Source of the DNA: Alphaproteobacteria bacterium
GTDB lineage: Bacteria > Pseudomonadota > Alphaproteobacteria > Rhizobiales > Devosiaceae
Length of the DNA stretch: 64,000 bases
NCBI GenBank assembly: GCA_018828145.1
Contig: JAHJWO010000024.1
Coordinates: forward strand, 1-64,000
Reading direction: 5' to 3'
Position numbers and translations under genes: made by a program. The first letter of the stretch is position 1, and each line of letters opens with the position of its first letter. The notes beneath the pieces are model-generated. The model was not told the origin of the DNA, made no database searches, and saw only the letters and a list, made by a program, of their open reading frames with translations. This document shows, one piece after another, positions 1 to 6,670 of this stretch.

Positions 1-24
1 AGCCTTCGCCCGGCAAGTGAAGAG

Positions 25-52
25 CCCTCGGGTCAAGCCCGAGGGTGACGAT
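25..52. repeat. Intergenic palindromic repeat, family B
   Basis: A palindrome (CCCTCGGG, TCAAG, CCCGAGGG) followed by TGACGAT. The same unit occurs twice, inverted, at 63463-63552 near the other end of the window, including the preceding AAGTGAAG. It lies just before the first gene and is a dispersed intergenic repeat of this genome, possibly able to form a hairpin in RNA. Confidence 0.75.
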
Positions 53-116
53 TTGGGGTGGGGTGACCTTTGGGCACAAACCCGCTACTGAACCCCTTCA
101 GCAAGCCCGGACGCTC

Positions 117-1310
117 ATGACCTTTACCACCACCATTTCCAGCCTCGGCCACAAGGGCGAGGGTGTTGCCGAAATCGAGGGCCGCAAGGTCTTCGTGCCG
201 TTGGCGCTGCCGGGCGAGACGGTGGAGATCGACATCGATAGCGAGCGGGGAACACTGCTGGGCGTGGTGACGCCGGCAAGCAATCGCATCGAGCCGTTCT
301 GTCCGCATTTCGGCGCCTGTGGCGGCTGCCAGCTGCAGCATCTCGACCGGGCGAGCTACGAGGCGTTCAAGATCGGGCTCATAGAGACGCCGCTGCGCTT
401 TGCCGGCATCGACACCAAGGTCAGCCGCTTCATCGACGCGGGCGGCGAGGGACGGCGGCGGGCGACGCTGCATGCGCGGGCCGAAGGAGCGGGCTATATG
501 CGGCTGCGCAGCCACCAGGTGCATGACCTCGACACCTGCCCCATCGTGGTGCCGGGGCTGGCCCGGGCGCCCGACATTGCCCGGGCCGTGATGCAGGCGG
601 TGGGGGAAGCCGATGTGAGCTTGACCGCCACGCTGAGCGGGCTCGACGTCGCCATCCGCACCGAGAAGAAGCAGGCCCGGATGGACCGGGTGGCGCCGCT
701 GGTGGCGCGGTTCAAGCTGGCACGACTGTCGCTCAATGGCGAAATGGTGCTGCAGGCGCAGCCGCCGATCGTGGAAATGGGCCGGGCGCGGGTGGAACTG
801 CCGATCGGCAGTTTCCTGCAGGCTACGGCGGCGGCCGAGGCCGTGCTGTCGGACTATGTGGTCAATGCCGTGGGCAAGGCCAAGAGTGTGGCCGACCTGT
901 TCTGCGGCGTGGGGCCGTTTGCGCTGCGGCTGGCCGAGCAGCGGCCGGTCTTTGCGGTGGACAGCGACAAGGCGGGCATTGCGGCGCTGGACAAGGCGCG
1001 GCGCTTCACCAAGGGCTTGCGCGAGGTGACGGCCAAGGCGCGCGACCTGTTCCGCGATCCGCTGACGCAGTTCGAACTGCCCTATGAGGCCGTGGTGCTT
1101 GACCCGCCGCGGGCCGGGGCCGAGGCGCAGGTGCGTGAACTGGCACAATCCAAGATCAAGACCGTGGTCATGGTGGCCTGCGATGCGCGGACCTTTGCCC
1201 GCGATGCCGCCATCATGATCGCCGGCGGCTATGCCATGAGCGATGTCGTGGCTGTCGACCAGTTCGTCTATTCGACCCATATCGAGATTGCGGCGACCTT
1301 CAGGCGCTGA
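117..1310 (+). CDS. Class I SAM-dependent RNA methyltransferase, RlmD/RumA (m5U) family
   Basis: A 397-aa predicted tRNA/rRNA uracil-5 methyltransferase. The start is placed at 117 because the TRAM-like OB-fold region begins directly after it (MTFTTTISSLG); upstream in-frame codons run into an intergenic repeat. Cysteines 62, 68 and 71 in CPHFGACGGC, with a further Cys in DTCPIVV, fit the 4Fe-4S cluster of this family. Around residue 260 lies the SAM-binding motif LFCGVGPFALRLA, followed by VLDPPRAG. The catalytic-cysteine region is VACDARTFARD near residue 352. The normal C-terminal motif reads S-C-N-P; here it is A-C-D-A, a mild variant. The target (23S rRNA or tRNA) cannot be decided from sequence. 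Confidence 0.88.
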   Translation: MTFTTTISSLGHKGEGVAEIEGRKVFVPLALPGETVEIDIDSERGTLLGVVTPASNRIEPFCPHFGACGGCQLQHLDRASYEAFKIGLIETPLRFAGIDTKVSRFIDAGGEGRRRATLHARAEGAGYMRLRSHQVHDLDTCPIVVPGLARAPDIARAVMQAVGEADVSLTATLSGLDVAIRTEKKQARMDRVAPLVARFKLARLSLNGEMVLQAQPPIVEMGRARVELPIGSFLQATAAAEAVLSDYVVNAVGKAKSVADLFCGVGPFALRLAEQRPVFAVDSDKAGIAALDKARRFTKGLREVTAKARDLFRDPLTQFELPYEAVVLDPPRAGAEAQVRELAQSKIKTVVMVACDARTFARDAAIMIAGGYAMSDVVAVDQFVYSTHIEIAATFRR

Positions 1311-1417
1311 GGCGGTTTTGTCAGGGCAGCGCAACCCTTGCCGGTGAAGCGGCGTTGGGGGTGCATCAATCAATGAGCGACTGCGTGGGGCGGGCGCCGT
1401 CGCATGGAGAACTACCC

Positions 1418-1861
1418 ATGCATATGTTGAAGACAAGTCTTGTTATCGGCGCACTGTTTGCCACCGTTGCCCTGCCGACCCTGGCACAGGACGCAGCAGC
1501 GCCGGCCGAAGGCGAAGTGACCACCGAAGCGGCGGCCAATGTGGCCGATCCGAGCGGTACCTTTGTCGATGAATACGGCACCTCGTTCACCTTCTCGCTG
1601 TGCGGCGAGACCGGGACCGACCTCTGCGGCGTGCTGAACACGCTCGAGGGCGAATCGGCCACGGAAGAGAACCTGGCCTTTGTCGGCCAGCTGGTGATGC
1701 AGGCGCCGCAGACCGCTCCGAACGAGTGGAAGGGTTCGCTGGCCGCTGGCGGCATGAGCGCGGAAGCAACCGTGACGCAGACCAGCCCGGACACGATCGA
1801 CATCCAGGGTTGCCGCGCGGCCATCCTGTGCCAGACGCTGACCTATAGTCGCGCCTCGTAA
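1418..1861 (+). CDS. Secreted DUF2147-like protein
   Basis: A 147-aa protein with a clear signal peptide (MHMLKTSLVIGALFATVALP, cleaved after LAQ), so periplasmic. The start at 1418 has a GGAGA seven bases upstream; ATG 1424 is a second possibility. After an Ala/Glu-rich linker the mature part has the pattern of DUF2147 proteins: Gly-Thr-Phe opening, FSLCGE, LCGVLNTL, and closing cysteines in GCRAAILCQTL. Molecular function is unknown for this family. It is a monocistronic gene convergent with actR, with only nine bases between the two stop codons. Confidence 0.7.
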   Translation: MHMLKTSLVIGALFATVALPTLAQDAAAPAEGEVTTEAAANVADPSGTFVDEYGTSFTFSLCGETGTDLCGVLNTLEGESATEENLAFVGQLVMQAPQTAPNEWKGSLAAGGMSAEATVTQTSPDTIDIQGCRAAILCQTLTYSRAS

Positions 1862-1870
1862 GGCAACGAA

Positions 1871-2422
1871 CTAGCGCGGCGCACGCTTGGCGAGAATTCG
1901 CTGCAGCGTGCGCCGATGCATGTTGAGCCGCCGCGCGGTCTCGGACACGTTGCGGTCGCAGAGCTCATAGACGCGCTGGATGTGTTCCCAGCGCACCCGA
2001 TCGGCCGACATCGGATTTTCCGGCGGCTCGGGCTTGTCCTCGCCGGTTGCGAGCAAGGCATTGATGACATCGTCGGCATCGGCCGGCTTGCTCAGATAAT
2101 CGATGGCGCCAAGCTTTACCGCGGTTACGGCGGTGGCGATATTGCCATAGCCGGTCAGCACCACGGCCCGCGCATCCGGCCGCTTCTGGTGCAGGGCCGA
2201 CACCACCTCAAGACCATTGCCATCTTCAAGGCGCAGATCGACCACGGCATAGGCCGGGGGGCGTTCGGCCACGGCCGCCAGGCCATCGGCCACGGAGCCA
2301 GCAATACGGACATCAAAGCCGCGGCGCGCCATGGCGCGCTCGAGGCGTTGCAGGAAAGCCGCGTCGTCGTCGACGAGCAGCAGGCTGGGGTCGGTGGCAA
2401 GGAGATCTTCGATCGTGCTCAT
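1871..2422 (-). CDS. actR: Redox two-component response regulator, RegA/ActR/PrrA family
   Basis: A 183-aa regulator with an N-terminal receiver domain (acidic pocket LLVDDD, phospho-acceptor Asp62 in YAVVDLRLEDG, conserved Lys in YLSKP), a short Pro-rich linker (PEPPENP) and a Fis-type helix-turn-helix at about 155-176 (NVSETARRLNMHRRTLQRIL). Length and the near-invariant HTH match the RegA/ActR/PrrA group, which controls energy, redox and carbon/nitrogen genes in Alphaproteobacteria. It lies 43 bp downstream of the sensor kinase in the same direction, an actSR-type operon. In this family the order is often sensor first, as here. Confidence 0.92.
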   Translation of the reverse strand: MSTIEDLLATDPSLLLVDDDAAFLQRLERAMARRGFDVRIAGSVADGLAAVAERPPAYAVVDLRLEDGNGLEVVSALHQKRPDARAVVLTGYGNIATAVTAVKLGAIDYLSKPADADDVINALLATGEDKPEPPENPMSADRVRWEHIQRVYELCDRNVSETARRLNMHRRTLQRILAKRAPR

Positions 2423-2465
2423 AGCCCCTCACATAAGCGTTTGCACTTGATACGTCAAAACAGCC

Positions 2466-3785
2466 TCAGTGGATCGGTGCCTCGACCGCGCCGCGCGGCC
2501 AGACGATGCGCACCCGGGCGTGACCATCCGCGGCGATATTCTCGAAGGCGAGGCGACCACCGGTCCGCTCGAGCAGGGTCTTGGCGATAAAGACGCCCAG
2601 ACCCAGGCCGCCGGGCTTGTTGGCATCGGGGCCATGCGGATCGCGGGGACGGCTGGTGAGATAGGGTTCGCCCAGCCGGGCGATGAGCTCGGGCGCGAAA
2701 CCCGGGCCGTCATCGGTGATCGAGACGGAAATGGCTTCCTGGTCCCAGGCCGCCTCGACCCGCACCGAGCTGCGGGCAAAGTCGGCGGCATTCTCGATGA
2801 GGTTGCCAAGGCCATAGAGCAGGCCGACGCTGCGCTGGAAGACCGGCGGCGGGCCGGCGGCCCTTTCATAATAGAACAGGATGGCCTTGCCGCGCCCTTC
2901 ATGGGGTCGGGCGACTTCGGCCAGCAGATCGGTGAGCGGCACGGCGGCGAAGGGATCGCCGCCATCGCTGCCCAGATTGCGCAGCTTGGCGAGAATGGCG
3001 CGGCAGCGGGCGGCCTGGGCGATGATCAGTTCGACATCGTCCGCCAGGTCGCTGCCCGGCTCGGCCTCGGCGCGCATTTCCTTGGCGGCCAGGGCAATGG
3101 TGGAAAGGGGCGTGCCCAGCTCATGGGCCGCAGCGGCGGCGAGGCCATCGAGTGCCGAGAGGCGTTCCTTGCGGGCTAGAGCCAGTTCGGTGGCCGCCAG
3201 GGCATCGGCGATCTGGCGGGCATCATGGGCAACGCGATTGGTATAGGCGGAGATGAAGACCACGCCGCAGACGATCGAGACCCAGATGCCGATGACATAG
3301 ATGCGGTTAAAGACCAGGCGCTCGGTCGGTTCCCAGGGCAGTGGCAGGTGCCAGACGGCCAACAGCGAGGCGATCACTGCGGCCAGGAGCGCAATGAGAT
3401 AGGCGGCGCGCTGGGGGAGCGTGGTGGCCGAAACCGAGACCGGGGCCAGCAGCAGCAGCGAGAAGGGGTTTTGCAGCCCGCCGGTCAAGGCGAGCAGGCC
3501 GCCGAGCTGGCAGAGATCGAAGACGATCTGGCTGGCGGTGGAGAGCGAGCTGGGGCGGTGGGAGGTGCCCAGGCGCAAGACGAGCCACAGGTTGACCGCC
3601 GCGGAGAGGGCGATGAGGGCGAAGCACTCGAGCAGCGGCAGCGGGAAGCCCAGCCCGAAGGCCACGAACAGCACGCCGATGACCTGTCCGCCAACGGCCA
3701 GCCAGCGCAACAGCACCAGGGTCTGCAGCCGCAGGGGCCGCCAGGTGGAGGGCAAAGGCAGGCCATCGGCCTGGGTCATGGACAT
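2466..3785 (-). CDS. actS: Redox sensor histidine kinase, RegB/ActS/PrrB family
   Basis: A 439-aa inner-membrane kinase. About six hydrophobic segments fill the first 190 residues. The quinone-sensing motif of the family, GGLQNPF, is present between segments 3 and 4. The H-box is AAAHELGTPLSTI and the redox-active cysteine region is QAARCRAILAKL. The ATP-binding domain shows NLIENAADFA (N-box) and ITDDGPGF (G1), then GGLGLGVFIAKTLLERTGG. All residues needed for kinase activity appear present. Start ATG 3785 or 3779 are both possible; 3785 has AAGGG about nine bases upstream. Transcribed with actR and divergently from the DUF2852 gene. Confidence 0.93.
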   Translation of the reverse strand: MSMTQADGLPLPSTWRPLRLQTLVLLRWLAVGGQVIGVLFVAFGLGFPLPLLECFALIALSAAVNLWLVLRLGTSHRPSSLSTASQIVFDLCQLGGLLALTGGLQNPFSLLLLAPVSVSATTLPQRAAYLIALLAAVIASLLAVWHLPLPWEPTERLVFNRIYVIGIWVSIVCGVVFISAYTNRVAHDARQIADALAATELALARKERLSALDGLAAAAAHELGTPLSTIALAAKEMRAEAEPGSDLADDVELIIAQAARCRAILAKLRNLGSDGGDPFAAVPLTDLLAEVARPHEGRGKAILFYYERAAGPPPVFQRSVGLLYGLGNLIENAADFARSSVRVEAAWDQEAISVSITDDGPGFAPELIARLGEPYLTSRPRDPHGPDANKPGGLGLGVFIAKTLLERTGGRLAFENIAADGHARVRIVWPRGAVEAPIH

Positions 3786-3930
3786 TATTGGGGCCCTTCC
3801 GGGGCAAATCTGCCCCCGCCATAGGGAGGCAAAAGTTTCATTTCAAGGGCCAAAAACCCCAGGCACAGCATTGATCCTACCCCGGACGGGGCCACCTATT
3901 GGGCATCGTGACTGGGAGAATGAAACCGAA

Positions 3931-4416
3931 ATGACCACAGCAATCATCAAACCTCAATGGTCCCCGCTGACCATCGCCCTCATGGTCGTGGGCTTTATCG
4001 TCTTCTGGCCAATCGGCCTTGCCGTGCTTGGCTATATCCTGTGGGGCGAAAAGTTCGGCGGCTCGCCGGAAAAGGCCCAGGCCTACTGGAACAAGGGCAA
4101 AGCCTGGTGCAGCTCCAACAAGCATGCACATCGCGGCTGGACCAATAACAACCGGAGCTACGGCATGAATTCGAGCGGCAATGCAGCCTTTGACGACTAT
4201 CGCGCCGAACAGCTCAAGCGCCTCGAGGAAGAGCGCGCCCGCCTCGACGCCGAGATCGACGCCTTCCACGAATACATGGCCAACCTCAACAAGGCCAAGG
4301 ACCGGGAAGAATTCGATCGCTTCATGAACGAGCGCCGCGGTTCGCGCCAGGGCTATGACCAGAACAAGCCCGACAATGGCGACCAGAACAACAATGGCTG
4401 GAGCAATAACGGCTAA
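3931..4416 (+). CDS. DUF2852 membrane protein
   Basis: A 161-aa protein. An N-terminal hydrophobic stretch (residues about 11-35, LTIALMVVGFIVFWPIGLAV) is followed by a glycine/asparagine-rich stretch, a predicted coiled coil at about 90-130 (YRAEQLKRLEEERARLDAEI) and a low-complexity Asn/Gly/Asp tail (NNNGWSNNG). This is the layout of the DUF2852 family common in Hyphomicrobiales; function unknown. Start 3931 is supported by GGGAGAA upstream. A strong intrinsic terminator follows at 4478-4502. Confidence 0.8.
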   Translation: MTTAIIKPQWSPLTIALMVVGFIVFWPIGLAVLGYILWGEKFGGSPEKAQAYWNKGKAWCSSNKHAHRGWTNNNRSYGMNSSGNAAFDDYRAEQLKRLEEERARLDAEIDAFHEYMANLNKAKDREEFDRFMNERRGSRQGYDQNKPDNGDQNNNGWSNNG

Positions 4417-4477
4417 GCCCGCCCCTGCCCGTCCCTTCTACCCTCCTGAAGCCGGTCGTTCCCAACGACTGAACTGG

Positions 4478-4502
4478 CGCCCCCGCAAGGGGGCGTTTTT
4501 TT
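4478..4502 (+). terminator. Rho-independent terminator after the DUF2852 gene
   Basis: Perfect 7-bp stem CGCCCCC / GGGGGCG with a GCAA tetraloop followed by seven T residues. It lies 62 bp past the DUF2852 stop codon. Confidence 0.9.
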
Positions 4503-4514
4503 CGTTTGGCATAG

Positions 4515-4592
4515 CGCACCCCCCCACCCTGACCCTCCGCTGAACGCGTCGGGCCGTCCCTCTCCCACAAGGGGAGAGGGGGAAGTGCGTGG
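4515..4592. repeat. Intergenic repeat, family A (CCTCTCCC type)
   Basis: Contains CCACCCTGACCCTCCGCTG, then CCCTCTCCC, ACAA, GGGGAGAGGG. Related C-rich/G-rich palindromes occur at 19494-19622, 39361-39386 and 43693-43722, so this is a dispersed repeat family rather than a terminator for one gene. Confidence 0.7.
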
Positions 4593-4648
4593 GGGAGTCA
4601 AAGTGCCCGTTTCCCGCTATCATCGCCGGGCGATTCCCACGGACACCC

Positions 4649-5386
4649 ATGAACCTCTTCTTCCGCGCCAAGCCCAAGATTCCGAGCAGCACCGTCATCG
4701 CGGTCGATGGCGCGCCGGTCAGTGTCACCGTGCGGGTCAATGCGCGGGCGCGCAGCTATCGGCTGTCCATTCCCCATAGCGGCGGCCCCGTGCTGACGCT
4801 GCCGCCACATGGCAAATGGGCCGAGGCGGAGGCGTTTCTGCACCGACACCACAACTGGCTGGCGGCCCGCATCAAGCGGGCGCCGGAGCAGAGCCTGTTC
4901 GGCGATGGCGGGGTGGTGCCGCTGCGCGGGGTGCCCCACCGCATCGTGGGGACCGGACGGGTGCGCGGGCGCGTCGAAGTCAGCGAGATGGATGGCGAGC
5001 CGATATTGCTCGTGCCGGGCGATCCGGCGCATCAGGCGCGGCGGCTGACCGACTGGCTCAAGGACGAGGCGCAGGCCGACCTCGTCGCGCGCAGTGCCGT
5101 GCATGCGGTGCGGCTGGGCGTGACCGTCAAGTCGGTCAAGATGCGCAGCCAGGCCAGCCGCTGGGGCTCATGCTCGTCGACGGGCAATATCAACTACAAC
5201 TGGCGGCTGGTGCTGGCGCCGCCCTTCGTGCTCGACTATGTGGCGGCCCATGAAGTGGCCCATCTGGTGGAGATGAACCATTCGGCGGCCTTCTGGGCGA
5301 CGGTGAAGCGTACCCTGCCCGACATGGAAAAGGGCCGCGCCTGGCTCAAGGCACATGGGCGGCAGCTGATGGCGCATGGCAATTAG
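4649..5386 (+). CDS. YgjP-like (DUF45) M48-type zinc metallopeptidase
   Basis: A 245-aa protein of the YgjP/WLM-like domain family. The C-terminal part has the family signature: RWGSCSSTGNINYNWRL, then AAHEVAHLVEMNHSAAFW, giving the HExxH zinc motif (HEVAH) plus a third His in NHS. The N-terminal half is the usual beta-rich part (VRVNARARSYRLSI, LPPHGKW). The start at 4649 is the first ATG giving a family-length protein; the upstream in-frame codons fall in a repeat. Predicted cytoplasmic; substrate unknown. Confidence 0.85.
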   Translation: MNLFFRAKPKIPSSTVIAVDGAPVSVTVRVNARARSYRLSIPHSGGPVLTLPPHGKWAEAEAFLHRHHNWLAARIKRAPEQSLFGDGGVVPLRGVPHRIVGTGRVRGRVEVSEMDGEPILLVPGDPAHQARRLTDWLKDEAQADLVARSAVHAVRLGVTVKSVKMRSQASRWGSCSSTGNINYNWRLVLAPPFVLDYVAAHEVAHLVEMNHSAAFWATVKRTLPDMEKGRAWLKAHGRQLMAHGN

Positions 5387-5443
5387 GGTCAAAGCTGCGT
5401 GATGGCCTCGCTCCGGCCACTGTCCGCGGCCTAGAAGCAGGGC

Positions 5444-5782
5444 ATGCGCCGCTTCGTCACCATCATCGTGCTTATCTTTGCCTTCGCATCCCTTGCTGGG
5501 ATGACGACCGCGCATGCGCATCGCTATCACAGCTCGCCCCTGGTCGTGCTGAACCATGTGGACGCCAACAACCAGTCCATTCCGGTGATCGTGGCCGTGC
5601 AACGCGGCGAGATCGATCTCGGCTCGGGCATTGTCATGCCCTGCGGGTCGCATAACGGCATTCCGGTAACGGTGATGCCGCTGCCGCTCTGCCCGGCGGA
5701 AGCCCGGCCCGTGCCCGGCACGGATACCGACATGGCGGACTGGTTCGGCACCGGACCGCTGCGGCCGCCCAAGCAGGCCTGA
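5444..5782 (+). CDS. Small secreted hypothetical protein
   Basis: A 112-aa protein with a signal peptide (MRRFVTIIVLIFAFASLAG, cleavage likely after AHA). The mature part is about 88 residues with two cysteines (MPCGSHN, LPLCPAE) that could form one disulfide. No family recognised. It sits between the YgjP-like gene and the L,D-transpeptidase gene, all on the same strand but with 57-61 bp gaps, so shared transcription is possible but not shown. Confidence 0.6.
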   Translation: MRRFVTIIVLIFAFASLAGMTTAHAHRYHSSPLVVLNHVDANNQSIPVIVAVQRGEIDLGSGIVMPCGSHNGIPVTVMPLPLCPAEARPVPGTDTDMADWFGTGPLRPPKQA

Positions 5783-5843
5783 ACACATCCATCATTCCCT
5801 GTTCCCTATGCTTGCGGCCCCTTTCGGGGCCAAGGATGTTTTC

Positions 5844-6530
5844 ATGTCGTCTATAATTCACGCGCCCCTGTCGCGCCGCGCCGTGCTGGCGGGCCTCGCC
5901 AGTGTCAGCGCTCTCGCCCTTGCCGCCTGCACCACGACCGGACCCACCCCGCCCGTCGTGCCGGCCGGACCGGTGCGCCATGCGGTGCCGCCCGATGTGC
6001 TGGCCATGTATGCCGCACGGCCCGAAGAGGACTATCCGGTTCCCGCGACCGATGTATCCATGATCGACCCGATCTACTGGCGGCAAGAGGTCGACAATCC
6101 GACCGGCCAGCCGGCCGGCCGCGTCGTGGTCGATACGGGCAACTATTTCCTCTACTGGACCATGCCGAACGGACGGGCCATGCGCTATGGCGTGGGGCTG
6201 GGCCGGGCGGGCTTTGAATGGAGCGGCGAGGGTCATATCGCCTACAAGCGGAAGTGGCCGGTCTGGACCCCGCCCAAGGAAATGGTCGACCGCCAGCCCG
6301 AGCTGGAAATCTATCGCAACGGCCAGCCGCCGGGCCTGCTCAACGCGCTGGGCGCCCGCGCCCTCTATATCCACCAGGGCAATCGCGACACGCTCTATCG
6401 CGTGCATGGCACGATGGACCCTGCCACCATCGGCAAGGCGGTTTCGAGCGGCTGCGTGCGGCTGTTGTTCCAGGATGTCATCGACCTGCATGACCGGGTG
6501 ACATCGGGCAGTCCGATCGTCGTCGCATAA
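5844..6530 (+). CDS. L,D-transpeptidase (YkuD domain), lipoprotein-like
   Basis: A 228-aa cell-wall enzyme. The N-terminus has a twin-arginine-like hydrophobic leader (LSRRAVLAGLASVSALALAAC) ending in a lipobox-like LAAC, so it is probably exported and perhaps lipidated. The YkuD catalytic region is present: ALYIHQGN, then a conserved His in YRVHGTMD and the catalytic Cys in KAVSSGCVRLL. Such enzymes make 3-3 peptide cross-links or attach proteins to peptidoglycan. Start 5844 is chosen because it begins the leader. A strong terminator follows directly. Confidence 0.87.
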   Translation: MSSIIHAPLSRRAVLAGLASVSALALAACTTTGPTPPVVPAGPVRHAVPPDVLAMYAARPEEDYPVPATDVSMIDPIYWRQEVDNPTGQPAGRVVVDTGNYFLYWTMPNGRAMRYGVGLGRAGFEWSGEGHIAYKRKWPVWTPPKEMVDRQPELEIYRNGQPPGLLNALGARALYIHQGNRDTLYRVHGTMDPATIGKAVSSGCVRLLFQDVIDLHDRVTSGSPIVVA

Positions 6531-6533
6531 GCG

Positions 6534-6563
6534 AAAAGGCCGCCCCGAGGGGCGGCCTTTTTT
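6534..6563 (+). terminator. Rho-independent terminator after the L,D-transpeptidase gene
   Basis: Stem AAAAGGCCGCCCC / GGGGCGGCCTTTT with a GAG loop and a T run, four bases past the stop codon. Symmetric A and T tracts make it potentially bidirectional, so it may also stop read-through of the convergent PBP gene. Confidence 0.93.
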
Positions 6564-6670
6564 GTGCGGGATCGGGTCTGCGGAGAGCGCGTGCCCTGCG
6601 CGCATGGCGCTCCGGGCCTGACGACCTAGATCGCTCCACCGGCGCGATCTTGCGCCAGAGGCGCCGGTCG